Positions 17,563 through 25,664 of a stretch of DNA of 64,000 bases are shown piece after piece; within the stretch, counting starts at the first letter, position 1; every line of letters begins with the position of its first letter. Origin of the DNA: Phycisphaerales bacterium UBA2396 (GTDB lineage: Bacteria > Planctomycetota > Phycisphaerae > Phycisphaerales > UBA1924); assembly GCA_002343325.1 (NCBI GenBank), contig DDSG01000180.1, forward strand, positions 263-64,262. The letters are read 5' to 3'. Under the pieces are notes generated by a model, which saw nothing but the letters and a program-made list of their open reading frames with translations, was not told the origin of the DNA and ran no database searches. A program made the position numbers and the translations under genes.

Positions 17563-19657
17563 TGAATGTCACGACGATGAACATCGTCCCGATCAACGCC
17601 AGGCCCGCCAGCGCCGCCACGTTCTGGAATCCGATCGACGGCGGCCTCCCCGTGATCTGCTCGTACAGAATGAACAGGAACTGCCCCCCGTCCACGATCG
17701 GCAGCGGGAGAAAGTTCACCACCGCAAGGTTCACCGAGATCAGCGCCAGGAAAAACAGCAGCCACACCAGCCCGCGGTCTGCGATCAGCGTTCCCACGTG
17801 CGCGATCCCCACCGGCCCCTTCAGATGCTCCACCCGCACCGTGCCCTCAAAGAGCCGGGCGAAGGTCGCGTAGGTCATCATCATCACCCGGTGCGTCTCC
17901 GACACCCCCAGCGTGAGCGCCTCCCACGCCGACCCGGCCTTGAGCACCGTCTCCTCGAACGCAAAGGCGCCTTCGCCCAAGGGGCTGCGCCACCCCAGCG
18001 CCATCAGGCCCCGAACCTCGTCCGACGTCATGCTCCAGACCACCGACCGCTCCCCGCCCGCGGGCGCCGGCAGCGAGAAGGTCATCGCCACGTCCGCGCC
18101 CGTCCCCGCAAGCGCGGCCGGTCCCAGCGCCTCTCTCAACACCGCACGAACGTCGGCGAACGTCGCGACATTGCGTCCGCCCACCGCCGTGATCGTTGAC
18201 CCCGGCACAATCCCAAGCCGAGCCGCCGCCGGTGTTCTGGGCTTCGTGCCTTCCGACAGATCCGTCAGCTCCGCCGGGGGGCGTGCCAGAAGCGTCGAGT
18301 CGTCGATGGTGTTCCCGGCGCCGAACCCGATCCGCCCCTGCCGATCGACCTTGCATTCCAGTTCCACCCGCTCACCATCGCGGAGCACCGCGACGCGGAT
18401 CGTTCGCCCCGCGTGCCCCTGGATCTCCGCCATTCCCGCCGCCAGCCCCGGGTACTCCACCGCGCCGATCCGCGCGAAAATATCCCCCTTGAGCAGCCCG
18501 CCTTTGTTCTCCTCCCCCACCACCTTCATCACGGGCACCAGGCCCAGCAGGTGCTCCACCACCTGCTTCGCGCCGCTCGGTGCGGGCACCAGATCCTCCT
18601 CGAACAGAGGCCTGGGCATCGCCGAGACACGCACCTCGCGCCCGTCAGGCCCGACGAAGGCGACCTCGACCGCACGTCCCTCCGACCGGCGAAACGCCCG
18701 CGCAACATCCGCCGACGTGGACGCCGGCTCGCCCCCAGCGGCAATGACACGCATGCCGGGCTCCACACCCGCGAACCCCAGCTTCGTGAGCTGCGCCGCG
18801 AACGCCGCCCGCGCCGGCTCGGCCTCGATATTCACGATCTCGCCCGACCGCGCGGGCTCGATCCCAAGCTCCAGCAGGCCGCTCAGCCGACCGACCTCCG
18901 GCACCACCTTGAACCGCAGCCGCCCCTCGACCCCCGCACGCTCCACCTCAAGCTCAACCGCCCGCCCGCGCCTCGCCATCGACGAGGCCAGCACGAGATC
19001 GTTGAAGGAATTGGGCTTCTTCCCGTCGATCGACACCACCGTGTCCCCCGACCGAAGCCTGGCAGCCTCGCCGGAAAGCCCGAGCTCCCCCGCGTTCTCC
19101 GCGACCGCCTTGCCCGCAGGGGTGTACGCCGAGACGTCCCCAACCTTCGGCGGCATCGTCTTGAGCCCCGCGAAGAAGACCACGATGAACAACGCCGCAG
19201 CCGCCAGCACGTTCATCACCACGCCCGCCGAGATCACCACCATCCGCTTCCAGGGGATGCAGGCCTGATACCCGTCCTTCTCCGCGCTCACCGCCTCGGG
19301 ATTCCCATCCTCCTGCCCGAGCATCTTCACATACCCGCCGAAAAGGACCCAGTTAAGCCGGTACTCGGTGGGCGAGATCTCTCGACCTTCGTGCACAACC
19401 ACGCCGCCCGCCCGCCGCTCGCCGGACGCCGCCAGTGCCGCGTACTCGCCGTCGCTCGAACCTCGCCGCAGCCCGAGCCCCTTCCGCCACGAGAGCACCG
19501 CCGGGCCGAACCCGATCGCAAAGGCGTGCACGCGGATCCCCGCCCAGCGGGCCGCCACGAAGTGCCCCAGCTCGTGCACGAAAATGATCGCCGTGAACCC
19601 CAGCACCACCAGGCCAAGGTCGGCCAACGTCGAGAGCACGCTCAGGATCGCCTGCAT
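17534..19657 (-). CDS. rseP: RseP-type site-2 intramembrane zinc protease with four PDZ-like motifs
   Basis: Membrane-embedded metalloprotease that cleaves transmembrane substrates such as anti-sigma factors. FVHELGH (His28, Glu29, His32) in the first membrane helix and NFLPLPIVDGGQ near the C-terminus (third ligand Asp) form the active site. At 707 residues it is much longer than E. coli RseP (450). The extra length is in the periplasmic loop, which contains four carboxylate-loop-like PDZ motifs: LRSGDTVVSIDG (201-212), GVEPGMRVIAAGG (297-309), LLKGDIFARIG (388-398) and GIVPGSTITAVGG (482-494), rather than two. An Arg/Gly-rich insert at about 60-100 is also unusual. The gene starts a transcript with a leaderless-type promoter. 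Confidence 0.92.
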   Translation of the reverse strand: MQAILSVLSTLADLGLVVLGFTAIIFVHELGHFVAARWAGIRVHAFAIGFGPAVLSWRKGLGLRRGSSDGEYAALAASGERRAGGVVVHEGREISPTEYRLNWVLFGGYVKMLGQEDGNPEAVSAEKDGYQACIPWKRMVVISAGVVMNVLAAAALFIVVFFAGLKTMPPKVGDVSAYTPAGKAVAENAGELGLSGEAARLRSGDTVVSIDGKKPNSFNDLVLASSMARRGRAVELEVERAGVEGRLRFKVVPEVGRLSGLLELGIEPARSGEIVNIEAEPARAAFAAQLTKLGFAGVEPGMRVIAAGGEPASTSADVARAFRRSEGRAVEVAFVGPDGREVRVSAMPRPLFEEDLVPAPSGAKQVVEHLLGLVPVMKVVGEENKGGLLKGDIFARIGAVEYPGLAAGMAEIQGHAGRTIRVAVLRDGERVELECKVDRQGRIGFGAGNTIDDSTLLARPPAELTDLSEGTKPRTPAAARLGIVPGSTITAVGGRNVATFADVRAVLREALGPAALAGTGADVAMTFSLPAPAGGERSVVWSMTSDEVRGLMALGWRSPLGEGAFAFEETVLKAGSAWEALTLGVSETHRVMMMTYATFARLFEGTVRVEHLKGPVGIAHVGTLIADRGLVWLLFFLALISVNLAVVNFLPLPIVDGGQFLFILYEQITGRPPSIGFQNVAALAGLALIGTMFIVVTFNDVKNLLGF

Positions 19658-19663
19658 AGACCG

Positions 19664-19669
19664 ATCCTA
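19664..19669 (-). promoter_or_regulatory. Putative -10 (TAGGAT) of leaderless rseP
   Basis: TAGGAT then CGGTCT then the rseP ATG at 19657, a 6-base spacer. No Shine-Dalgarno site. Confidence 0.45.
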
Positions 19670-19709
19670 TCGGCCCGATCGCCGCATCGCCCCCACCATC
19701 GCGCCCGCC

Positions 19710-19745
19710 AAAAACAACCCCGCGGCCGCCTTCGCGACCGCGGGG
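19710..19745 (-). terminator. Rho-independent terminator after the redoxin gene
   Basis: Perfect 8-base arms CCCCGCGG (19718-19725) and CCGCGGGG (19738-19745) around a 12-base loop. On the minus strand the hairpin is followed by TTGTTTTT, about 40 bases past the redoxin stop codon. Confidence 0.75.
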
Positions 19746-19785
19746 AGTCTGTCCGATCAACCATCGCGGGAAGCCCGCGGGTCGA

Positions 19786-20439
19786 TTACTTCTTGTACTT
19801 CACGCTGCAGCCGTAGGCCTTGGTCTCGGCCGTGGTGACCTTCTTGCCCGCGAGGATCTCGTCGAGGGCCTTGGTGACGTAGTTGGTCTCGCCGACCTTC
19901 TCGCCCGGGTTGTCGTCGATGGCGCCCATGTAGGCGACTTTGCCGTCGGCGCCGATCACGTAGCACGCCGGGGTGTTGCGGGCGCCATAGGCCTTGCCCG
20001 TCTCGCCGGACTCGTCAAGCAGGATCGGGTAGTCCATCGACCACTCCTTCTTGGCGTCCGCGTTGCGCTTCTGCCCGGAGCCCTGCGTCCCAGGCGCGTT
20101 GCTGTTGATCGCCATCACCACCACGTTCTTGTCCTTGTAGTTGGCGGCGATGTTGTTGAAGGTCTTCGTGTCCTTGAAGTGCTTGACGACGAACGGGCAA
20201 TCGGCGTTGAACCAGAACAGCACCACGACCTTGCCCTTGAGGCTGGCCAGCGAGTGCTCTTTGCCGTCCGTGTCTTTGAGGGTGAAGAGCGGAGCGTCTT
20301 CGCCGACCTTCACGCCCGAGGCCTTGGCCGCTTCCTTCGTCCCGTCCTTGCCCTTGGCCGGCTGGCCGAAGCCGCCCGCCGTCGCGATCCCGACCGCCAG
20401 AACGCCCGCCGCCAACACCGTCATCAGGGTCTTCTTCAT
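19786..20439 (-). CDS. Exported redoxin (AhpC/TSA-type thioredoxin-fold protein)
   Basis: 217 residues from ATG 20439 (GGGAG 6 bases upstream), with a cleavable Sec signal (MKKTLMTVLAAGVLAVGIATAGG). The fold is of the peroxiredoxin/TlpA group: VGEDAPLFTLKDTDGKEHSLASLKGKVVVLFWF, then FNADCPFVVKHF. The active site has a single Cys (Cys81, DCPF) instead of the CxxC of disulfide reductases; further Cys lie in NTPACYVIG and near the C-terminus (YGCSVKYKK). This suggests a periplasmic peroxiredoxin-like or thiol-relay role. The neighbouring DsbD N-domain-like gene may supply the reducing partner. A terminator follows it. Confidence 0.88.
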   Translation of the reverse strand: MKKTLMTVLAAGVLAVGIATAGGFGQPAKGKDGTKEAAKASGVKVGEDAPLFTLKDTDGKEHSLASLKGKVVVLFWFNADCPFVVKHFKDTKTFNNIAANYKDKNVVVMAINSNAPGTQGSGQKRNADAKKEWSMDYPILLDESGETGKAYGARNTPACYVIGADGKVAYMGAIDDNPGEKVGETNYVTKALDEILAGKKVTTAETKAYGCSVKYKK

Positions 20440-20550
20440 CGATGCACTCCCGCTCCGAAACACGGAGCCACTTGTCTGACCTTCGTGATCGGGCGACACG
20501 CCCGACCCGTACTGATTCAGCCTCAGTCCGAGAACGTCCCAGACTGTCCT

Positions 20551-21393
20551 TTAGTTCGCCACTTCACTCGGCACTTTGTTCTCCGTCACGCGACCCGCCG
20601 GCCCACCGGCCGAAACCCACACCGTCTCTTCGTACTTCCCGGACCGCTCGATGCTCAGATACCCCTGGAGTGGTGACTTTGCATCTCCCCCCAATTCAAG
20701 TTCGAGTCGCTCGCCCGCACTCGATCCCCCCTCCAGCGCATTCTTCACCATGCGCGTCCCCTGCGCGGGCATAAACGTCAGGCGACTGGCACCCTCTACC
20801 CGGATCGTGGCACGGTCGCCCGCCAGGCGCACAACGACGGCCTTCCCCGACGCCTTCGGCAGTGATTCCCGGGCCTTGGTGATCCGCCCGTCGCTCGGCC
20901 CGGTCTGCTCGCCCACGCGGAGCTTGACCTGCACCGTCTCGGACGCGAACTGGCACTCGTCGGCGCACTGCATCCACTCAACATCGAACGACAGCGTGTG
21001 CTCTTCGCCCGGCTTGGCGTCCTTGGGGATGCGCACCGGCACAAGAACCACCGCCTGCTTCTCATAGACGTAGTCGAGGATGCCGCCCTCGAGCACCTTG
21101 CGGGCCGGAGCGGGCCATTCCCAACTGCCGAGCTCAAATCCGGGGGGCATGCGCACGGCCGTGAACTTCGGGGGCTGCCCTGTGTCGTTCTGACCGTCCC
21201 AGTAGATGTGCCACGACCGCTTCATGTCGAAGACAAGGCCGATCGCGGTGGTCTGGCCGGGCCTGACCACGGCGTGCTCGGCGATCAGCGTCAGAGAGAC
21301 GGGAGCGTCCGACGGCGGTGCATGAACCACGGCCCCGGACGATGCCGCCACGAGGGGGGCGAGGACCGCGAGCTTTGTTGTTCCCACAACCAT
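20551..21393 (-). CDS. DsbD N-terminal-domain-like periplasmic protein
   Basis: 280 residues with a signal-like N-terminus (TKLAVLAPLVAASSGAVVHA). The body resembles the Ig-like alpha domain of thiol:disulfide interchange protein DsbD: RPGQTTAIGLVFDMKRSWHIYWDGQNDTGQPP, then EWPAPARKV, and WMQCADECQF with a C143-x3-C147 pair in place of the DsbD alpha active-site cysteines. There is no membrane beta domain or thioredoxin gamma domain, so it cannot work alone as DsbD does. It precedes the redoxin gene by 111 bases in the same direction, which suggests a joint periplasmic thiol function. Confidence 0.8.
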   Translation of the reverse strand: MVVGTTKLAVLAPLVAASSGAVVHAPPSDAPVSLTLIAEHAVVRPGQTTAIGLVFDMKRSWHIYWDGQNDTGQPPKFTAVRMPPGFELGSWEWPAPARKVLEGGILDYVYEKQAVVLVPVRIPKDAKPGEEHTLSFDVEWMQCADECQFASETVQVKLRVGEQTGPSDGRITKARESLPKASGKAVVVRLAGDRATIRVEGASRLTFMPAQGTRMVKNALEGGSSAGERLELELGGDAKSPLQGYLSIERSGKYEETVWVSAGGPAGRVTENKVPSEVAN

Positions 21394-21476
21394 CAGGAGA
21401 TTGGACCCGTGAGGGTCCGCCCTGTTCCCGGCCGGAGGGCCTCTCGGCCCGTCAGACGTCCGCCTCGGCGGCCGGG

Positions 21477-21482
21477 TACTGT
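21477..21482 (+). promoter_or_regulatory. Putative -10 (TACTGT) of leaderless rhodanese-like gene
   Basis: TACTGT then CTCCGCT and the ATG at 21490, a 7-base spacer. Confidence 0.45.
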
Positions 21483-21489
21483 CTCCGCT

Positions 21490-22032
21490 ATGACTCTAGG
21501 CCTCCCACATATACGGATTTCGTTCGGATTGGTTCTGGCGTGCTTGGCGCTGGTCGGCTGCACGCCGGGCAAGACCGAGAACGACGTGCTCAATGCGCAG
21601 ATCAAGTTGCCGCAGTTCCGCGCGCTGGTGGAGGAGGCGAAGGGCTCGCCGAGCCGGATCCTGATCGCGGACGCTCGCACGCCGGACGAGTTTGCGGCGG
21701 GGACGGTGCCCGGATCGCGGAACGTGCGGGCCGAATCGGCGCGGCCGGATTCGCCGGAGCTGGTCTCGCTGTCGAAGTTCGAAACGATCGTGGTGTATGG
21801 GGCGGACCCGCGAGGCCCGTCGGCGCGTGCGCTGGTGAAGCGGTTGCTCGAGAGCACGCCGAGCCGAGTGCTGTGGTACGGGGGCGGGGTGCGGGAGTGG
21901 CGGACGTTCAAGCTGCCGCTGGTGGACAAGGACGGGAACACGGTGGCCGAGCCGGCGCCCGCGGCTTCGGAGGAAGAGAGCCAGGGGACAACGCCCGGGA
22001 CCGAGTCCGGGCCGGAAACGCCTGCTCGCTAG
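21490..22032 (+). CDS. Rhodanese-like-domain lipoprotein without the catalytic cysteine
   Basis: 180 residues. The N-terminus has a lipoprotein signal (SFGLVLACLALVGC), so it is probably membrane anchored outside the cytoplasm. The rhodanese fold is seen in RILIADARTPDEFAAGTVPGSRNV, FETIVVYGADPRGPSARALVKRLL and VLWYGGGVREWR. In active sulfurtransferases the loop after VVY starts with a catalytic Cys; here it reads GADPRGPSAR, so no transferase activity is expected. The C-terminal tail is acidic and Ser/Thr/Pro rich. It ends tail-to-tail with the racemase-like gene, sharing 3 or 4 bases. Confidence 0.82.
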   Translation: MTLGLPHIRISFGLVLACLALVGCTPGKTENDVLNAQIKLPQFRALVEEAKGSPSRILIADARTPDEFAAGTVPGSRNVRAESARPDSPELVSLSKFETIVVYGADPRGPSARALVKRLLESTPSRVLWYGGGVREWRTFKLPLVDKDGNTVAEPAPAASEEESQGTTPGTESGPETPAR

Positions 22033-22736
22033 ACGACGGCGTCGGTGGAGGCGGCGAGTCGGACGCACCCTTCCGCGAGGATGTCAACCGCGTCATACAC
22101 GCGGACGGGGCTGGTCTCGGCGGTGACGACGAGTGGCGCCTCGGAGCAGCCGAGAATGACGCCTTCGCACCCCTTGCGTTCGAGGCCTTGCAGGATGGAG
22201 TTGACGGCCTGCTGGCTTTCGGGCTTGAAGTGCCCGTGGATGAGTTCGTCAAAGATGATGTTTTCGAGGGTGTCGCACTCGAACTCGCTGGGGGCTTCGA
22301 CGCGGATCCCGCGGAGGCCCAGATGGGTCTGGTAGGCAGAGGCCTGGGTGACGAGCTTGGTGCCGATGATGCCGACGTGCTTGTGTCCGGCGGCCTGAAT
22401 CGCCGCGGCGACGAGGTCGGTGGGGCTGACCCAGGGGATGGGCGAGCCCGCGCGGGCGAGGTGGATCCCGTGGAGCAGGGCCTGGTCCGGAGTGACAGCG
22501 AAGGCGGCCCCAGCGCGGGCGAGAATCTCGGCGGAGCGGCGGAGGAGCTTGCCAACGGCCATCCAGTCCTGCGCATGGATGGCTTCGATGTAATCGGAGA
22601 GACGCTCGTTGTGGAGCGTCATGACGGGATGTTCGTTGGGATGGAGGAGGCGAGTGGCGTGGCGGGAGATCTGGCGGTAGAAGAGCGAGGTGCCTTCGGG
22701 GCTCGCTCCGACGATGCCGATGTGTCTGGTCGCCAC
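22029..22736 (-). CDS. Aspartate/glutamate racemase-family protein
   Basis: 235 residues from a GTG at 22736, chosen because AAGGAG lies 7 bases upstream and VATRHIGIVGASPEGT then matches the family's IGI(V/I)G start. Other motifs: HPVMTLHNERLSDYIEA, KHVGIIGTKLVTQASAYQ and VILGCSEAPLVV, which carries the second active-site Cys. The first one, normally in a CNTAH motif, is missing: the matching stretch reads FAVTPDQALLH. It may therefore not be a two-base racemase. The substrate is unknown. Confidence 0.82.
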   Translation of the reverse strand: MATRHIGIVGASPEGTSLFYRQISRHATRLLHPNEHPVMTLHNERLSDYIEAIHAQDWMAVGKLLRRSAEILARAGAAFAVTPDQALLHGIHLARAGSPIPWVSPTDLVAAAIQAAGHKHVGIIGTKLVTQASAYQTHLGLRGIRVEAPSEFECDTLENIIFDELIHGHFKPESQQAVNSILQGLERKGCEGVILGCSEAPLVVTAETSPVRVYDAVDILAEGCVRLAASTDAVV

Positions 22737-22831
22737 GACGCCGCTCCTTCCGCCCGCGCCCGGGCATCTGACGCCGGCCCGGACCCTCAAGTGTCTGGAG
22801 CCATGGGGGCACGGTCAATGACCCCGGGGCG

Positions 22832-22837
22832 TACAGT
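22832..22837 (+). promoter_or_regulatory. Putative -10 (TACAGT) close to the hscB start
   Basis: TACAGT ends 9 bases before the ATG at 22847, leaving a leader of at most about 3 bases. Confidence 0.4.
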
Positions 22838-22846
22838 CGATGGATC

Positions 22847-23353
22847 ATGGCGGACGCCTTTGACATCCTGGGGCTGCCCCCCCGTTTTGACCTTGACCCG
22901 GACCACTTGCAGCGGGCGTATTTGTCGCGAGCGGCGGCGTTGCACCCGGACTTGGCCGGGGCTTCGGATGAGCAGACGGGCGACGACGACGCGCGGGCGG
23001 CGGAGCTCAACCAGGCTCGGGCCTCGCTCGCCGATCCGCTGCAGCGGGCCGAGGTGCTGATGAGGCGCCTTGGCGGGCCCGGCGTGGGTGACGATCGCAC
23101 GCTGCCCGCGGGGTTTCTGGCCGAGATGCTCGCCTGGCGTGAACAGATTGAAGAGGAGCAGCCGCTGGACGAGGCCGGGGCGGCGGCGTGGCGGTCGCGG
23201 GCGGGTGCCCGCCGGGAAGAACTCACGGCGCAGCTTCGTGACGCGTTTGCGCGGAGGGACGCCGATTCTCTGACGGCGGCGCGACGGGTGATGAACCAGT
23301 GGCGGTACATCGACCGGCTCTTCGAACAACTCGAGTCAACGAACCTCGGCTAA
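22847..23353 (+). CDS. hscB: Fe-S cluster assembly co-chaperone HscB (J-domain protein)
   Basis: 168 residues. The N-terminal J-like domain (DAFDILGLPPRFDLDPDHLQ, then LSRAAALHPDLAG with the HPD tripeptide that stimulates Hsp70 ATPase) is followed by LNQARASLADPLQRAEVLMRRLGG, which is diagnostic of HscB rather than DnaJ. The helical C-terminal domain (LPAGFLAEMLAWREQIEE) binds the IscU scaffold. No iscU, hscA or ferredoxin gene is adjacent. The stop codon TAA overlaps the -10 candidate of the next gene. Confidence 0.9.
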   Translation: MADAFDILGLPPRFDLDPDHLQRAYLSRAAALHPDLAGASDEQTGDDDARAAELNQARASLADPLQRAEVLMRRLGGPGVGDDRTLPAGFLAEMLAWREQIEEEQPLDEAGAAAWRSRAGARREELTAQLRDAFARRDADSLTAARRVMNQWRYIDRLFEQLESTNLG

Positions 23354-23356
23354 TCT
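23351..23356 (+). promoter_or_regulatory. Putative -10 (TAATCT) before the first CNNM gene
   Basis: TAATCT ends 10 bases before the ATG at 23367 and contains the hscB stop codon. Confidence 0.35.
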
Positions 23357-23366
23357 GCCTCCCGCT

Positions 23367-24662
23367 ATGGACGTCACGTCGATCCCTCTGTTTGTCACGC
23401 TTGCCGCCGCCGGGGTGGCGTGCGCGGCGTGCTCGGCGGCGGAGACGTCGCTGCTGAGCCTGTCGGCGAGCGATCGACTGCGGCTTCGCAAGTCGCACCC
23501 GATCGTGGCGGGGGCGGTGCTGCGGCTTTTGTCCCGCCCGCGGCGGCTTCTGGTCGGGCTTCTGTTCGCCAACACGCTGGCCGCGGTCACCTACACCGTA
23601 GTGTCGACGTTTCTGGCCGAGAAGTTCACCAACGAAGCGGCGGACCTGGGGTTTCGCGCCGCGAGCCTGCTGGCGTTGATTCTGTTTGGCGAGACCTTGC
23701 CCAAGAGCATCGCCAGCGTGCACGCGGTGAAGTTCGCGGTGGTGCTCGCGGCACCGATCGAGGCGTGCCTGCGGGTGGCGTGGCCTGTGATCACGCTGCT
23801 GGACGCGGGGCTGGTGGCTCCGTTGTCGCGGCTGATGCGGCCTGCGGGGGCGGGCGAGGTCGAGCCGCTGACCCCGGAGGAGCTGGCGGCCTTGCTGAGG
23901 ACCGGCGCTCGCGGCGCGGGGATTGACCAGGACGAGCAGCGCGTGCTGTCGCAGGTGCTGGAGCTTGGCGAGCTCCGGGTGCGCGACGCGATGGCTCCGC
24001 GGGTGGATATCCGATGGTTGCCCGAGCAGGCGACGCGGGAGGACGTGATCCGGCTGTCGAAAGAGACGGGGCACACCAAGTTCCCGCTGTGCCGCGGATC
24101 GATCGACAGCCGGGTGCTTGGGCTGCTGCACGCCAAGTCGTACCTGCGTGACTGCGGGCTGGCGGAACAGCGCCAAACGCCGATGCCATCCCCCGCGCAG
24201 AGCCTTCGGCCGGTTCTCTTCGTGCCCGAACGGCTTCGGCTGGATCGGCTTCTTGAGATGTTCCGATCCAAGTCCGAGCACGTGGCGCTCGCGGTGGACG
24301 AGTTCGGTCAGATCACTGGACTGATCGAGATCGAGGACGTGGTCAGGCGGCTGATCGCGACCGAGTCGGACGCGACGGATTCGCTCGCCGACAGCATCAA
24401 CCAGATCGACGAGCAGACGTGGCTTGTGCCCGGGCGCCTGAACGTGCGCAGTTGGCGCGGGCTCTTCGGGGATGTCGAGCTGGGGAACGTCGAGGGGCGT
24501 GTGTCGACGCTGGCCGGGCTGATCTTCAGCAAGCTCGGGCGTTTGCCGCGGAAGGACGACGCGGTTCGGCTGGGCAACCTTGAACTCAGGGTGGAGGCGA
24601 TGGACGGGCGGACGGTGGGCACGGTTCGTGTCACGCTTCACGAGGCGGGGGTGGCGCCATGA
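23367..24662 (+). CDS. CNNM-type (DUF21) membrane protein with CBS pair and CorC/HlyC domain
   Basis: 431 residues. The N-terminal DUF21 transmembrane domain (AAGVACAACSAAETSLLSLSASDRLRLRK; LFGETLPKSIASVHAVKF) is followed by LTPEELAALLRTGARGAGIDQDEQRVLSQVLELGELRVRDAMAPRVDIRWLP, the CBS-domain entry typical of CorB/CorC, then KFPLCRGSIDSRVLGLLHAKSYL and LALDEFGQITGL-like LAVDEFGQITGLIEIEDVVRRL, and a C-terminal CorC_HlyC domain (DEQTWLVPGRLNVRSWRGLF; GNLELRVEAMDGRTVGTV). Family members are linked to Mg2+ or Co2+ export. Its stop overlaps the start of a shorter paralogue by 4 bases (ATGA), so the two are translationally coupled. Confidence 0.9.
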   Translation: MDVTSIPLFVTLAAAGVACAACSAAETSLLSLSASDRLRLRKSHPIVAGAVLRLLSRPRRLLVGLLFANTLAAVTYTVVSTFLAEKFTNEAADLGFRAASLLALILFGETLPKSIASVHAVKFAVVLAAPIEACLRVAWPVITLLDAGLVAPLSRLMRPAGAGEVEPLTPEELAALLRTGARGAGIDQDEQRVLSQVLELGELRVRDAMAPRVDIRWLPEQATREDVIRLSKETGHTKFPLCRGSIDSRVLGLLHAKSYLRDCGLAEQRQTPMPSPAQSLRPVLFVPERLRLDRLLEMFRSKSEHVALAVDEFGQITGLIEIEDVVRRLIATESDATDSLADSINQIDEQTWLVPGRLNVRSWRGLFGDVELGNVEGRVSTLAGLIFSKLGRLPRKDDAVRLGNLELRVEAMDGRTVGTVRVTLHEAGVAP

Positions 24663-25651
24663 GCGAGTACGCGACACTGGTCGGCTGGACATTGCTGGGT
24701 GCGGGGCTGATCGGCACGTTCGCGCTGAACGCGGCGGAAATTTCGCTGTACTCGGTCAGCCGCGTGCGTCTGAGCCTTCGCGTGGAGGCGGGAGAGCGGT
24801 CGGCGATCTTGCTGCAACGGGAGCTCGCGCGGCCCGGGAGAACTCTCGCGACGATCATGGTCGCGGTGAACATCATGGGGTACCTGCTGGCGGAGGGTCT
24901 CAACCCGCTGGTGGAAAGCCCGGACGCGGGCCCGTGGAAGTCGGTGATTGTTGACGTGCTGATCCTGACGCCGCTGCTGCTGATCGTGGGCGAAAGCCTG
25001 CCCAAGGAACTGGCGCGGGTGGAGGCGGATCGGATCGCGTACTGGGCGGCGCGGCCTCTGGCGGCGGCGGGAACGCTGCTGACGTGGGTGGGGATCTTGC
25101 CTCTGGTGATGTGGTTCTCGCATCTCGGCGAGAGGCTGGCGGGGCTCAAGCACCATGATCCGGATGCGGCGCTGAGCGAGCCGCGGCGCAAGCTGGCGGA
25201 GCTGCTGAAGGAGGGTGCGGCGGGGGGAATCCTGAGCGAAAGCCAGACGACGCTGGTGGACCGGGCGCTGACGATCCGGCGGGTGCGGGTGGGCGACGAG
25301 ATGGTGCCGATGGCGGGCGTTCGGACGATTCCCTTGGACGCGACGCGGGAGACGGCGCTGCGGCTGATCGGATCGCTGCCCCACTCGCGGTTTCCGGTGG
25401 TCGATGGGCGCGGGCGCGTGGTGGGCGTGCTCCGGCAGATCGACCTTCATCTGCACCCGACTGCCCAGCCTCGTGAACTGCTGGCGCAGCCCGCGCGGCT
25501 AAGCGCGGAGATGCCGGTGACGCGAGCGGTGGCCGAGCTCTCGATGTCCGACGCTCGCATGGGGATCGTCGAGTCGGGCGGGAGGCCGATCGGACTGGTG
25601 ACCGCGAAAGACCTGTTCGAGCCGCTGACGGGCGAACTGCCCGATCTGTAA
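24659..25651 (+). CDS. Second CNNM-type (DUF21) membrane protein with CBS pair
   Basis: 330 residues, overlapping the upstream paralogue by ATGA. The DUF21 part has NAAEISLYSVSRVRLSLRVEAGE, LARPGRTLATIMVAVNIMGYLLAEG and VGESLPKELARVEADRIAYW. The CBS part has LTIRRVRVGDEMVPMAGVRTIPLD, SRFPVVDGRGRVVGVLRQIDL and ARMGIVESGGRPIGLVTAKDLFEPLTGE. Unlike its neighbour it stops after the CBS pair and lacks the CorC_HlyC domain. The tight coupling of unequal paralogues suggests a hetero-oligomer (inference). Confidence 0.88.
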   Translation: MSEYATLVGWTLLGAGLIGTFALNAAEISLYSVSRVRLSLRVEAGERSAILLQRELARPGRTLATIMVAVNIMGYLLAEGLNPLVESPDAGPWKSVIVDVLILTPLLLIVGESLPKELARVEADRIAYWAARPLAAAGTLLTWVGILPLVMWFSHLGERLAGLKHHDPDAALSEPRRKLAELLKEGAAGGILSESQTTLVDRALTIRRVRVGDEMVPMAGVRTIPLDATRETALRLIGSLPHSRFPVVDGRGRVVGVLRQIDLHLHPTAQPRELLAQPARLSAEMPVTRAVAELSMSDARMGIVESGGRPIGLVTAKDLFEPLTGELPDL

Positions 25652-25664
25652 ATCGCGACGCGGA

